Source: Isoptericola peretonis
GTDB taxonomy: Bacteria; Actinomycetota; Actinomycetes; Actinomycetales; Cellulomonadaceae
Reading direction: 5' to 3'
NCBI GenBank assembly: GCA_023241745.1
Contig: JALQCY010000002.1
Span: forward strand, 372,001-436,000
Length of the DNA: 64,000 nt
Both the position numbers and the translations under genes were made by a program. The notes below the pieces were generated by a model. The model saw only the letters and a list, made by a program, of their open reading frames with translations. It ran no database searches and was not told the DNA's origin. This document shows, in pieces, positions 1-10,000 of the stretch (position 1 is the first letter of the stretch; every line of letters starts with the position of its first letter).

Positions 1-549
<549 letters not shown>

Positions 550-559
550 CCGACCGTCG

Positions 560-605
560 ACACGCGAGAGCCCCGGTACCGCTCGGTACCGGGGCTCTCG
601 CGTGT
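560..605. terminator. Perfect 21-bp hairpin terminator between converging genes
   Basis: Arms 560-580 and 585-605 are perfectly complementary (21 bp) around a GCTC loop. It lies 11 bases after the sigA stop and 10 bases before the end of the oppositely oriented FAD oxidoreductase gene, so it can stop transcription from both sides. There is no U-tract, as is usual in very GC-rich actinobacteria. Confidence 0.85.
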
Positions 606-614
606 CCGGGCGGG

Positions 615-2033
615 TCAGGCGGCGCCGCGGACCGACCAGCGCGCGGACGGCTCCAGGACGCCCTCCGGGTCGATTCTGCGCCTCAGCGCCACGAGCCGGT
701 CGTGCACGGCCGGGCCGTAGCCGGCCCGCACCAGGCCGGCCGAGACCTCGTCGCGCGGCCCGGCGAAGTTGAGCAGGGTGCCGCCCGTGGTCCAGGGGGC
801 CATCGCGTCGTGCACCGCCTGGACGTGCGCGGCGACGTCCGGCGGACCCACCGGGGCGTCGAGGGCCCCGACGAACAGGGTGCACGCGGCGTCGCGACCC
901 CCGACCGCGTTGGGGATCGCCGGCGGCCGCGCGACCGCCCCGCCCAGGAGCCGGAGCTCCGCCGCGAGCACGGGGGAGTCGGGCGGGACCGCGCCGAGGA
1001 AGGCGTCGACCGCTTCCTCGGTGAGCTCGCGCAGCAGGCCGCCCCGCTCGACGAAGGGCATCGGGTCGTCCGGGTCGGAGTGCACCGCGCCGATCTGCGC
1101 GTACGGCAGGTCGCCGACCGTGTCGACCAGGGGTGCCGCCACGCCGCGCAGCGCCTCGACGAGAGGGTCGTGCCCTGCCGTCGGGTCGCCGTGCCGCACG
1201 TAGCGCACGACGAGGACGGGGCGTCCGCGCAGGGGCTCGGGCAGGTCCGGCAGGGGCGGCAGGTTCAGTCGCGCGACCGACGTCGAGACCTCGTCGGGGA
1301 GCGACGCCGTGAGCTCGCGCCACAGGTGCAGGACGGCGGGCGCGTCGTCGACGTCGAACCAGAGCGTCCCGGCGCGCACGGTGCGGAGCGGAAACAGGTC
1401 GAACGTCATCGACACCACGACGCCGAGCGCGCCCCCGCCCCGCAGCGCCCAGAACAGGTCCTCGTGAGCCGTCGGGGTCACGGTGAGGAGCTCCCCCGCG
1501 GCGGTGACCACGTCGAGCGCGCGCACGTGGTCGGCCGCGAACCCGAACGTGCGGGCCAGCGGTCCGAGGCCGCCGCCGAGCGTGTAGCCGACGACACCGA
1601 CGTGCGGGGAGGACCCGCACAGGCCGCCGAGGCCGTGGGGCGCCCCGGCCGCGAGGACGGCGTGCCACGGCACGCCGGGCCCCACGGTGGCGGTGCGCGC
1701 GTCGGGATCGAGCTCGAGCCGGTCGAGGCGCGACACGTCGAGCAGGACGTCGTCGGGACCCGTGGGCGGTGCCCCGTGCCCGGTCGAACGGACACCGACG
1801 CCGAAGCCGTGCGCGCCTGCCGCGCGCACGGTCCGGGCGACGTCGGCGACCGACGCCGCGCGCACGACGAGCGCCGGCTGGTGCACGACCGCGAGGTTGA
1901 ACCCCGGGAGCGCGGCGCCGTAGGCGGGCTCGCCGGGCCGCAGGACCTCGCCGTCGAGGTCGCGGGACAGAGCCGCGGCGAGGCGTGCGGACCGTGACAG
2001 GTCGCGGGTCGGGACGGGGACGGTGCCGGTCAT
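615..2033 (-). CDS. FAD-binding oxidoreductase (PCMH/berberine-bridge-like family)
   Basis: A 472-residue flavoprotein of the vanillyl-alcohol-oxidase/PCMH superfamily. The FAD-binding half covers about residues 45-220 and contains GVRSTGHGA, whose His86 sits where family members attach FAD covalently, and GVVGYTLGGGLG at about 145-156, which binds the pyrophosphate. The C-terminal half is the substrate domain, with the family's typical end (RIDPEGVLEP). Cys139 lies three residues outside the position of the second covalent cysteine of berberine-bridge enzymes, so single His attachment is more likely. The substrate cannot be told; sugar or alcohol oxidation is usual for the family. The start is ATG at 2033, with a GGAGA ribosome site. 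It is transcribed alone, convergent with sigA. Confidence 0.85.
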   Translation of the reverse strand: MTGTVPVPTRDLSRSARLAAALSRDLDGEVLRPGEPAYGAALPGFNLAVVHQPALVVRAASVADVARTVRAAGAHGFGVGVRSTGHGAPPTGPDDVLLDVSRLDRLELDPDARTATVGPGVPWHAVLAAGAPHGLGGLCGSSPHVGVVGYTLGGGLGPLARTFGFAADHVRALDVVTAAGELLTVTPTAHEDLFWALRGGGALGVVVSMTFDLFPLRTVRAGTLWFDVDDAPAVLHLWRELTASLPDEVSTSVARLNLPPLPDLPEPLRGRPVLVVRYVRHGDPTAGHDPLVEALRGVAAPLVDTVGDLPYAQIGAVHSDPDDPMPFVERGGLLRELTEEAVDAFLGAVPPDSPVLAAELRLLGGAVARPPAIPNAVGGRDAACTLFVGALDAPVGPPDVAAHVQAVHDAMAPWTTGGTLLNFAGPRDEVSAGLVRAGYGPAVHDRLVALRRRIDPEGVLEPSARWSVRGAA

Positions 2034-2166
2034 GGGACTCTCCAGGTGCTCGGGACGGTACCGAGGACAGGGAGGGGCCCGGAGCTCCCACGAGGACGCC
2101 CTGGTCGGGTGAACGGCGGGTGATCCTCGCCGCGACCGGGCTCGGACGCTGCGAACGTCGCAAACG

Positions 2167-2205
2167 CACGAGAGCCCCGCACCGGGCAGGTGCGGGGCTC
2201 TCGTG
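2167..2205 (-). terminator. 17-bp hairpin terminator after the DUF7455 gene
   Basis: Perfect 17-bp stem (arms 2167-2183 and 2189-2205) with a 5-base loop, 30 bases beyond the stop of the minus-strand small zinc-ribbon-like gene. Its core (CGAGAGCCCCG) is the same as in the hairpin at 560-605. Confidence 0.8.
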
Positions 2206-2234
2206 GTGGGTCTGTCGTGGCCGGGGTCGGCGGG

Positions 2235-2450
2235 TCAGCGCGCCCCGTGCTCGGCGTGGAGCCGGTCGGTCTCGTCCTGGACGTGGACGGCGACGCCTTC
2301 GTAGGCGCCCGCGTGCGCACGCGCGTGGTGCCCGCAGAAGAGGAGCTCTCCGACGGGCAGGACCACTCGCACGTACGCCTGGGCGCCGCAGCGGTCGCAG
2401 CGGTCGGCGGCGGTCAGCGGCTGGGTCGGTTCGGTCGTCGTGGTGCTCAC
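2235..2450 (-). CDS. Small Cys/His-rich protein, DUF7455 family
   Basis: About 71 residues, with CDRCGAQAYVRV near the N-terminus and FCGHHARAHA in the middle. The CxxC...CxHH pattern looks like a small zinc-binding fold. It matches a conserved actinobacterial family of unknown function often found close to the primary sigma factor gene. I place the start at the GTG at 2450 (protein begins MSTTTTEP); a TTG at 2462 would add four residues (MDGD). It is divergent from parE, with about 137 bases between the starts. The function is unknown; zinc binding is inferred only from residue spacing. Confidence 0.75.
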   Translation of the reverse strand: MSTTTTEPTQPLTAADRCDRCGAQAYVRVVLPVGELLFCGHHARAHAGAYEGVAVHVQDETDRLHAEHGAR

Positions 2451-2574
2451 ATCTCCATCCAACCAGACCGGTGGCCCGGAGCATCCCCCGCGGAGGGCGG
2501 GTTCGCTCCCGGCATAGCGGTGTGGAGCACACCGGGCGACGGCGTGGAGACGCGGAACAGGCGTTCGAGTCGTC

Positions 2575-2580
2575 TACCCT
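2575..2580 (+). promoter_or_regulatory. -10 box of leaderless parE promoter (TACCCT)
   Basis: TACCCT ends 7 bases before the GTG start of parE. Transcription would begin at or within a base of the start codon, giving a leaderless mRNA. It also decides the start among several upstream in-frame options. Confidence 0.7.
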
Positions 2581-2587
2581 CGTTCCC

Positions 2588-4714
2588 GTGACAGCCACCT
2601 CCGAGTCCGGGTACACCGCGCGCCACCTGTCGGTCCTCGAGGGCCTCGAGGCGGTGCGCAAGCGCCCCGGCATGTACATCGGGTCCACGGACTCGCGCGG
2701 CCTGATGCACTGCCTGTGGGAGATCATCGACAACTCGGTGGACGAGGCCCTGGGCGGGCACGCGACGGCGATCCGCGTCGTCCTGCACGCCGACTCGTCC
2801 GTGACGGTCGAGGACGACGGCCGCGGCATCCCGGTGGACATCGAGCCGAAGACCGGCCTGTCGGGCGTCGAGGTGGTCTTCACCAAGCTGCACGCGGGCG
2901 GGAAGTTCGGCGGCGGCTCCTACACCGCGTCCGGTGGCCTCCACGGCGTCGGCGCCTCCGTGGTGAACGCGCTCTCCGCGCGGCTCGACGTCGAGGTCGA
3001 CCGCGGGGGCAAGACGTACGGCATGACGTTCCATCGCGGCGAGCCGGGAGTCTTCGCGGACCCGGCGGCCGGCCCGTCGCCGGACTCGGCGTTCACGCCG
3101 TTCACCGACCACAGCGAGCTCCGCGTCGTCGGCAAGGCCAAGCGCGGTGTCACGGGCACGCGGGTGCGGTACTGGGCCGACCGGCAGGTCTTTCCGAAGA
3201 CGGCGGTGTTCAGCTACGACGAGCTGGTCACGCGGGCCCGCCAGACGACGTTCCTCGTGCCCGGGCTCAAGCTCACGGTCCGGGACGAGCGCGGCCTGCC
3301 CGGCACGCCGGGCGAGAGCGGACCGCACGAGGAGGTCTTCCAGCACGACGGCGGCGCCGTCGACTTCGTGGAGTTCCTCGCCCCGGACGCGCCGGTCACG
3401 TCGACATGGCAGCTGCGGGGCAGCGGGCACTTCACCGAGACGGTGCCGGTGCTGGACTCCCGCGGTCACATGACGCCGCAGGAGGTGCAGCGCGACTGCG
3501 AGGTGGACGTCGCCCTGCGCTGGGGCGGCGGCTACGACACCGAGGTGCGCACGTTCGTCAACATCATCGCGACGCCCAAGGGTGGCTCCCACCTGTCCGG
3601 GTTCGAGCAGGGCCTCCTCAAGACCGTGCGCAAGCAGATCGAGGCGAACGCACGGCGCCTCAAGGTCTCCACGAAGGACGCGGCCGAGCGCATCGAGAAG
3701 GACGACGTCCTCGCCGGGCTCACGGCCGTGGTGACCGTCCGCCTCGCCGAGCCGCAGTTCGAGGGGCAGACCAAGGAGGTGCTCGGCACCGCACCGGTGC
3801 GCGCCATCGTCTCCCGCGTCGTCGAGAAGGAGCTCGGGGCGCTGCTGACGTCGTCCAAGCGCGACGAGAAGGCGCAGTCCGCGCTGCTCCTCGACAAGGT
3901 CGTCGCCGAGATGCGTGCCCGCGTCACGGCGCGCAAGCAGAAGGAGATCTCCCGGCGCAAGAACGCCCTCGAGGCGTCGTCGTTGCCGGCCAAGCTCGCG
4001 GACTGCCGCAGCGACGACGTCAACCGCAGCGAGCTGTTCATCGTCGAGGGCGACAGCGCCCTCGGCACGGCGAAGCTCGCGCGCTCGAGCGACTTCCAGG
4101 CGCTGCTGCCGATCCGCGGCAAGATCCTCAACGTCCAGAAGGCGTCGATCAGCGACATGCTCCGCAACGCGGAGTGCGCCGCCATCATCCAGGTGCTCGG
4201 AGCCGGCTCCGGGCGGTCCTTCGACCTCGACGCCGCCCGCTACGGCAAGATCGTGCTGATGACCGACGCCGACGTCGACGGCGCGCACATCCGCACCCTG
4301 CTGCTCACGCTCTTCTACCGCTACATGCGCCCGATGCTCGAGGCGGGCCGCGTCTTCGCGGCGGTGCCGCCGCTGCACCGCATCGAGGTGCTCGGCAGCG
4401 GACGCCGCAAGAACGAGTACCTGTACACGTACTCCGAGGCCGAGCTCACCGCGACGCTGAAGAAGCTGGACCGCGCCGGCCGCCGGTACAAGGAGGACAT
4501 CCAGCGGTACAAGGGCCTGGGGGAGATGGACGCCGACCAGCTCGCCGAGACGACGATGGACCCGCGCCACCGCACCCTGCGCCGCGTCACCGTGGAGGGT
4601 GCCGAGGCCGCCGAGCGGGTGTTCGAGCTGCTGATGGGCAGCGACGTCGCCCCGCGCAAGGAGTTCATCGTGGCCGGGGCGGGGCAGCTCGACCAGTCGC
4701 GCATCGACGCCTGA
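2588..4714 (+). CDS. parE: Type II DNA topoisomerase subunit B (topoisomerase IV ParE / GyrB paralogue)
   Basis: ATPase subunit of a type II topoisomerase that works with the ParC-like protein encoded at 15816-18299 to decatenate and relax DNA. The 708 residues begin at GTG 2588 (MTATSESGYTARHLSVLEGL), chosen because a -10 box sits 7 bases upstream and homologues start here; the frame is open much further upstream but that part is not protein-like. Motifs: GHKL ATP site (EIIDNSVDEALGGH), a GLHGVGASVVNALS lid, the TOPRIM acid motif VEGDSALGTAKLARS, and the metal-binding DADVDGAHIRTLLLT. GyrB versus ParE cannot be settled from sequence alone. The position beside sigA, away from any dnaA/recF, fits the second (ParE) copy. 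Confidence 0.92.
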   Translation: MTATSESGYTARHLSVLEGLEAVRKRPGMYIGSTDSRGLMHCLWEIIDNSVDEALGGHATAIRVVLHADSSVTVEDDGRGIPVDIEPKTGLSGVEVVFTKLHAGGKFGGGSYTASGGLHGVGASVVNALSARLDVEVDRGGKTYGMTFHRGEPGVFADPAAGPSPDSAFTPFTDHSELRVVGKAKRGVTGTRVRYWADRQVFPKTAVFSYDELVTRARQTTFLVPGLKLTVRDERGLPGTPGESGPHEEVFQHDGGAVDFVEFLAPDAPVTSTWQLRGSGHFTETVPVLDSRGHMTPQEVQRDCEVDVALRWGGGYDTEVRTFVNIIATPKGGSHLSGFEQGLLKTVRKQIEANARRLKVSTKDAAERIEKDDVLAGLTAVVTVRLAEPQFEGQTKEVLGTAPVRAIVSRVVEKELGALLTSSKRDEKAQSALLLDKVVAEMRARVTARKQKEISRRKNALEASSLPAKLADCRSDDVNRSELFIVEGDSALGTAKLARSSDFQALLPIRGKILNVQKASISDMLRNAECAAIIQVLGAGSGRSFDLDAARYGKIVLMTDADVDGAHIRTLLLTLFYRYMRPMLEAGRVFAAVPPLHRIEVLGSGRRKNEYLYTYSEAELTATLKKLDRAGRRYKEDIQRYKGLGEMDADQLAETTMDPRHRTLRRVTVEGAEAAERVFELLMGSDVAPRKEFIVAGAGQLDQSRIDA

Positions 4715-4774
4715 ACCTGCGGGACCCCGCCGTCCGGATGGCGGCCCCAGCGGCGGGCGACCTCGGGAGATGGG

Positions 4775-4780
4775 TACCCT
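4775..4780 (+). promoter_or_regulatory. -10 box of leaderless lipoprotein promoter (TACCCT)
   Basis: TACCCT with exactly 6 bases (CTGGCC) to the GTG start at 4787. It gives the lipoprotein/membrane-protein pair its own promoter, 60 bases after the parE stop. Confidence 0.7.
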
Positions 4781-4786
4781 CTGGCC

Positions 4787-5206
4787 GTGAAGACCGCACC
4801 GCGCCCGACGGCGCCACGACTGCTCGCACTCCTGCCCGCGCTGGCCCTGACCACGGGGCTCGTCGCCGGGTGCTCGGACGGCGGGTCGACGGACGGCGCG
4901 TCGCCCTCGGTCTCCGCGTCGGCGGACGCCACGGAGCAGGTGGCCGAGAACGTCGGCGAGTTCTCCTACGAGGGCGAGGACGGCAAGACCGCTCTCGAGC
5001 TGCTGCAGGAGAAGGACCCGGACGCGCAGGTGCAGGGCGCGGGCGAGATGGCGTACGTCACCACGATCCAGGGCCGCGAGGCCGACCCGGAGACCGAGTT
5101 CTGGGGCCTGTACGTCGACGACGAGATGGCGCAGGTCGGCGCCGGCTCGCTCGAGACGAAGGACGGCCAGACCATCACCTGGAAGCTCGAGAAGGTCGAG
5201 CAGTGA
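4787..5206 (+). CDS. DUF4430-type (transcobalamin-like domain) lipoprotein
   Basis: A 139-residue secreted lipoprotein. It has a positively charged start, a hydrophobic stretch at residues 12-28 and a lipobox LVAGC, with Cys29 to be lipidated and anchored on the outer face of the membrane. A Ser/Ala/Asp linker follows. From about residue 58 it has the DUF4430 pattern: GKTALELLQEKDP, then a strand ending TTIQG, FWGLYVDDEM, and DGQTITWKLE at the end. This small beta domain resembles the C-terminal domain of transcobalamin, and DUF4430 proteins often accompany vitamin importers. The stop overlaps the next gene's start by 4 bases (GTGA), so the two are translationally coupled. The ligand is unknown. 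Confidence 0.78.
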   Translation: MKTAPRPTAPRLLALLPALALTTGLVAGCSDGGSTDGASPSVSASADATEQVAENVGEFSYEGEDGKTALELLQEKDPDAQVQGAGEMAYVTTIQGREADPETEFWGLYVDDEMAQVGAGSLETKDGQTITWKLEKVEQ

Positions 5207-5826
5207 CCGCGCCCGCGTCCCGGCTCGAGTCGCCCCTCGCGGCGCGGGAGCTCCTGCACCGCTGGTGGCGTCCGGCGCTCGCCGTCCTGCTCGTCGCGGG
5301 CGCCGTCGTCTGGCGCCTGGTGAAGACCGACCTGGGCGCACCGCCCAATCTGGAGCTCTCGACCGCCGCCGCCTTCGCCGCGGCGGGGCTGCTGCGGCAC
5401 CGCCTCGCGATGCTCGTGCCCCTCGTGGTCGTCGCGCTGAGCGACGTCCTGCTCGGCAACTCCTCCGTGCTGGTGTTCACCTGGACCGCGTGGGCCGTCA
5501 TCGGGGTGGGGGCCCGGTGGGCCGGCCGCGTGCGCGGCGGCGGCCGGTGGCTGAGCGCGCTCGGGTTCGGCGTCGGGAGCTCGCTGTTCTTCTACGTGTG
5601 GACCAATGCCGGCGTGTGGTGGCTGGGGCGGGGGACGTTCTACCCCGAGGGCCTCGACGGCCTGCTGACGAGCCTCGTCGCCGGGCTGCCGTTCCTGCGG
5701 CCGATGCTGGTCGGCAACCTGGTGCTGGTCCCGCTCGCCGCCGGGCTCGTCGCCCTCGTGGTGCGGCTCGAGCGTGCCGCCGCGCACCAGCCGGGGGCCG
5801 TGCCCACGGCGCTCCCCGCGCGGTAG
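5203..5826 (+). CDS. DUF6580 membrane protein (putative S-component-like transporter)
   Basis: A 207-residue integral membrane protein with about six hydrophobic segments. The family pattern of DUF6580 is clear: RLVKTDLGAPPNLELSTAAAF after the first helix, LSDVLLGN in the third, TNAGVWWLGRGTFYPEG in the middle, and a long last helix pair. Such proteins are small, like the substrate-binding S subunits of ECF vitamin transporters, and are annotated as putative transport proteins. The start GTG at 5203 overlaps the stop of the DUF4430 lipoprotein, so the two products are probably partners. No EcfA ATPase or EcfT gene is in the window; a shared energy module elsewhere would be needed if it is an ECF protein. 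Confidence 0.75.
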   Translation: MTAPASRLESPLAARELLHRWWRPALAVLLVAGAVVWRLVKTDLGAPPNLELSTAAAFAAAGLLRHRLAMLVPLVVVALSDVLLGNSSVLVFTWTAWAVIGVGARWAGRVRGGGRWLSALGFGVGSSLFFYVWTNAGVWWLGRGTFYPEGLDGLLTSLVAGLPFLRPMLVGNLVLVPLAAGLVALVVRLERAAAHQPGAVPTALPAR

Positions 5827-5869
5827 CCTCGAGGCGAGCCCGCACCGCCCGACACGACAGGAGACGACG

Positions 5870-6238
5870 ATGGTCGCGGACCGGATCCGGCGGATGACGT
5901 TCGCCAGCATCTACCCGCTGTACGTGCAGAAGGTGGAGCGCAAGGGGCGCAGCACCGACGACCTCGACCGTGTCCTCACCTGGCTCACCGGGTACGACGA
6001 CGCGGGCCTCGAGAAGGCCGTCGCCGACGAGGTCGACCTGGAGACGTTCTTCGCCCGGGCCCCCGGCATGAACCCGGACGCCTCGCTGATCACCGGCGTC
6101 ATCTGCGGCGTCCGCGTCGAGGAGATCGACGACCCCCTGATGCAGCAGATCCGCTGGATGGACAAGCTCGTCGACGAGGTCGCGCGAGGCAAGAAGATGA
6201 CGTCGATCCTGCGAGGGGACGTCCCCGCCGAGGCGTAG
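5870..6238 (+). CDS. DUF2200 family protein
   Basis: A 122-residue soluble protein matching the DUF2200 family, with the usual beginning (RIRRMTFASIYPLYVQKVERKGR) followed by a helical body with WLTGYDDAGL and MNPDASLITGVICGVRVEEI, and the end LVDEVARGKKMTSILR. The family is widespread, about 115-125 residues long, and has no assigned biochemical role. The start ATG at 5870 has a good ACAGGAG ribosome site 6-7 bases upstream. It lies 43 bases after the DUF6580 gene and could be read from the same transcript. Confidence 0.85.
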   Translation: MVADRIRRMTFASIYPLYVQKVERKGRSTDDLDRVLTWLTGYDDAGLEKAVADEVDLETFFARAPGMNPDASLITGVICGVRVEEIDDPLMQQIRWMDKLVDEVARGKKMTSILRGDVPAEA

Positions 6239-6267
6239 GGCCGCCGCGCCGACCGGTCGCCCTGCCG

Positions 6268-6828
6268 TCAGCGGACGGCCTGCAGGACGCCGGTGATGAC
6301 CAGCGCGGTGGCCGTCGTCCAGAGGACGATCGCCGCGGCCTGCCAGACCAGGATGCGCGCCCTGCCGATCCCGGTGGCCGCGAGCATGGTGGCGGTGAAG
6401 TGGGTCGGCAGCACGAGCGGGCCGAGCAGGCTCACTCCCGGGACCCCGTAGCGCTCGTAGGCGCGCTGGAACTTCACCCGCCGGGCCGCCGCGCGGGTGT
6501 CACCGGGACCGTCGTCCGGCCGCGGAGCCTCCGCGGCTGACGCGCCGCCCCCGACGGTGACGGCCGCCCGCGCCCGCGAGCTTCGGTGCCGGGAGACGAC
6601 GGCGTTGCGCGCCCCGGAGCCGAGCAGCACCAGCACCGCCACGCTGAGGAAGTTGCCGACCATCGCCGCGACGGCGGCCACGACCGGGGGGATCCCGCCG
6701 AGGATGCCGATCGCCACGCCTCCCTCGCCCTCGACGAAGGGGATCGCGCCGGCGGCCGCCACGATCAAGGGCTGCACGAGTTCGGGCACCTGCCCGACGA
6801 GGTTCTGGAGGTTCTCGACGAGGTCCAT
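6268..6828 (-). CDS. Small multidrug-export-type membrane protein (COG2426)
   Basis: A 186-residue membrane protein of the COG2426 / Sm_multidrug_ex family. It starts with an amphipathic segment, then a first hydrophobic region with AAAGAIPFVEGEGGVAIGIL (the family's conserved acidic EGEGG segment in a re-entrant region), a second hairpin ending LGSGARNAV, a long charged cytoplasmic loop (about 85-115), and a C-terminal half with YGVPGVSLLGPLVLPTHF. The name multidrug exporter rests on old, weak evidence; transport substrate unknown. I start at ATG 6828 (MDLVENLQNLVG) because it has an AGGAG site 8-10 bases upstream and the extra upstream frame is not family-like. Confidence 0.75.
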   Translation of the reverse strand: MDLVENLQNLVGQVPELVQPLIVAAAGAIPFVEGEGGVAIGILGGIPPVVAAVAAMVGNFLSVAVLVLLGSGARNAVVSRHRSSRARAAVTVGGGASAAEAPRPDDGPGDTRAAARRVKFQRAYERYGVPGVSLLGPLVLPTHFTATMLAATGIGRARILVWQAAAIVLWTTATALVITGVLQAVR

Positions 6829-6970
6829 GATGACGCGCTCCTGTGGTCGGGTGTCCGGGTCGGTCCGGTGTGCTGGGACCATTCCACCGGCCACGAGGGC
6901 GGCGCAGTAGGGCGCGGTGTCACCGGCTTCCGGGCGTTTCGCACGACGCACCGGTGACATGTGTCATGGT

Positions 6971-6985
6971 CGGGCCTTCGGCCCG
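6971..6985 (-). terminator. Possible short terminator after metH
   Basis: A GC-rich 6-bp stem (CGGGCC / GGCCCG) with a TTC loop, 50 bases past the metH stop. It is short compared with the other hairpins here, so confidence is low. Confidence 0.4.
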
Positions 6986-7034
6986 CCCGGGCGTCTCGTG
7001 GCACCCACCCCCGTGTCCCTGCCGGACCGGGAGA

Positions 7035-10000
7035 TCAGACCGAGAAGTACTTCGCCTCCGGGTGGTGGAAGACGAACGCGTCGGTGGACTGCTCCGGGTG
7101 CAGCTGGAGCTCGTCGGACAGCGTGACGCCGACGCGCTCGGGACGCAGCAGCTCGACCACCTTGCGGCGGTCCTCCATCTCGGGGCAGGCGGGGTAGCCG
7201 AGGGAGAACCGGGCGCCGCGGTACTGGAGCTTGAACAGCCCCTCGACGTCGGTGGGCTCCTCGTCGGCGAACCCGAGCTCGTCACGCACGCGGGAGTGCC
7301 AGAACTCCGCGAGCGCCTCGGTGAGCTGCACGGACAGCCCGTGCAGCTCCATGTACTCGCGGTAGGCGTTCGCCTCGAACAGCTTGGCGGTGTGCCCGGA
7401 GACGGCGTCGCCCACGGTGACCAGCTGCACGGGCAGCACGTCGAAGCGGCCGGCCTCCTCGGCGAACGACCGTGGACGGACGAAGTCGGCCAGGCACAGG
7501 TGCCGGTCGCGGCGCTGACGCGGGAACCGGAACCGCAGGCGCTCGGTGCCCGGCTCGCCGCCGGAGCCGCCGTCGGGCCCGTCGTGGTGGGCCACGACGA
7601 CGTCGTCGCCGTCGGACCACACGGGGAAGTACCCGTACACCACCGTGGGGTCCATGATCTGGTCCGTGCGTACCCGCTCGAGCCACGCGGCCAGCCGGGG
7701 CCGGCCCTCGGTCTCCACGAGCTCCTCGTACGAGGCGCCGTCGTCGCCCCGCCCGGGCTTGAGCCCCCACTGGCCCATGAACGTCGCGCGCTCGTCGAGG
7801 AACGCGGCGTAGTCGGCGAGCTGGATCCCCTTGACGACGCGCGTGCCCCAGAACGGCGGCTCGGGCACGGGGTTGTCCTCGGCGACGTCGGAGCGGGCCG
7901 GCAGATCCTCGGGTGCGGTCTCGGTGACGGTGACGACGCCGTGCCGGCGCTTGCGCAGCGCGGGCAGGCCGACGGACTCCGGGTCGGCGCCGCGCGCGAT
8001 CGCCACGAGCGGCTCCATGAGGCGCAGGCCCTCGAACGCGTCCTTGGCGTAGCGGACGGTGCCCGGGAACGCGGAGGCGAGGTCGTCCTCGACGTACGTG
8101 CGGGTCAGGGCCGCGCCGCCCAGCAGGACGGGCCAGCGCTTGTCGAGCCCCCGGGAGACGAGCTCGGCGAGGTTCTCCTTCATCACGACGGTCGACTTCA
8201 CCAGCAGCCCCGACATGCCGATGACGTCGGCGTCGTGCTCCTCGGCGGCCTCGATCATCGCGGAGACCGGCTGCTTGATGCCGATGTTCACCACGGTGTA
8301 GCCGTTGTTGGTGAGGATGATGTCCACGAGGTTCTTGCCGATGTCGTGCACGTCGCCCCGCACGGTGGCCAGCACGACCGTCCCCTTGGACCTCTCCTCG
8401 CCGCCCTCGACCTTCTCCATGTGCGGTTCGAGCAGCGCCACGGCGGTCTTCATCACCTCGGCGGACTGGAGCACGAAGGGCAGCTGCATCTGGCCGGAGC
8501 CGAACAGCTCGCCCACCACCTTCATGCCGCCCAGCAGGTGCGTGTTGACGATGTCGAGCGCCTTCATCCCGTCCGCGAGAGCCTCGTCGACGTCCTCCTC
8601 GAGGCCCTTGCGCGCGCCGTCGACGATCCGCCGCTCCAGCCGCTCGCCCACGGGGAGCGCGGCGAGCTCGGCGGCGCGCTGGTCGCGCAGCGCCGTGGCG
8701 TCCACGCCCGAGAACAGCTCGAGCAGGTGCGACAGCGGGTCGTGGACGAGGTTGCCCTCCTCGTCGTAGCGGCGCCGGTCCCACACGAGGTCCTCGGCGG
8801 CCTCCCACTGCTCGTCCGGGATGGCGTTGCGGGGCAGGATCTTCGCCGCGTGCACGATGGCGGAGTCCAGTCCGGCCTGTGTCGCCTCGTGCAGGAACAC
8901 GGAGTTGAGCACGGTGCGCGCCGCCGGGTTGAGGCCGAACGACACGTTGGAGACGCCGAGCGTGGTGTGCACCCCCGGGAAGCGGGTGGTGATCTCGCGG
9001 ATCGCCTCGATCGTCTCGATGGCGTCCCGGCGGGTCTCCTCCTGGCCCGTGGCGATCGGGAAGGTCAGGGCGTCGACGATGATGTCGTCCACCCGCATGC
9101 CCCAGTCGCCGGTGAGCTGCTCGATGAGGCGGGTGGCGATCGCGACCTTCGTCTCCTTCGTGCGCGCCTGCCCCTCCTCGTCGATGGTCAGCGCGACGAC
9201 GGCGGCGCCGTGCTCGCGCACCAGCGGCATGATCCGGTCGTACCGCGAGCCCGGACCGTCGCCGTCCTCGAAGTTCACCGAGTTCACGACGGCGCGCCCA
9301 CCCAGCAGCTCGAGCCCGGCCTGGAGCACGGCCGGCTCGGTGGAGTCGATCACCAGGGGCAGCGTCGAGGCGGACGCGAGCCGCGAGACGACCTCCTTCA
9401 CGTCCGCCACGCCGTCACGACCCACGTAGTCGACGCACACGTCGAGCAGGTGCGCGCCGTCGCGCGTCTGGGCGCGGGCGATGTCGACGACGTCGTCCCA
9501 GCGGCCCTCGAGCATCGCCTCGCGGAACGCCTTGGAGCCGTTCGCGTTGGTGCGCTCGCCGATCGCCAGGTACGAGGTGTCCTGGCGCAGGTCCGTGTGC
9601 GAGTACAGGGAGGCGACGCCGTTCTCGCGCTGCGGGTTCCGCTCGGGCAGCGCCGCGCCGCGGACCGCCTCGACCACCTGCTTCAGGTGCTCCGGCGTGG
9701 TGCCGCAGCAGCCGCCCACCAGGCCCAGCCCGAACTCCCGGACGAACTGGGTGTGCGCGGCGGCCAGCTCCGCCGGCGTCAGCGGGTACACGGCGCCGTG
9801 CGGTCCCAGCTCGGGCAGCCCGGCGTTGGGCATGCAGGTGACGGGCACCTCGCTGTGCCGGGCCAGGTGGCGCAGGTGCTCGCTCATCTGCTCCGGCCCG
9901 GTGGCGCAGTTCAGCCCGATCGCGTCCACGCCGATCGCCTGCAGCGTGGTCAGCGCGGCGCCGATCTCCGAGCCCATGAGCATGGTGCCCGTGGTCTCGA

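Noticed and set aside
615..2033. Bicovalent FAD attachment through Cys139
   Set aside because: Cys139 is three residues away from the position used by berberine-bridge enzymes; only His86 is well placed.
1985..2587. N-terminal extension of parE
   Set aside because: The extra residues are Arg/Gly/Pro-rich without family match, and the -10 box and first conserved residues set the start at 2588.
2447..5341. Very long open frame on the minus strand opposite parE
   Set aside because: It is opposite a gene with full topoisomerase motifs and its protein is low-complexity Arg/Gly/Leu-rich, as expected of a GC-driven shadow frame.
6955..6966. TGACATGTGTCA palindrome
   Set aside because: It lies more than 120 bases from the COG2426 gene start and after the metH end, so no promoter supports an operator role.
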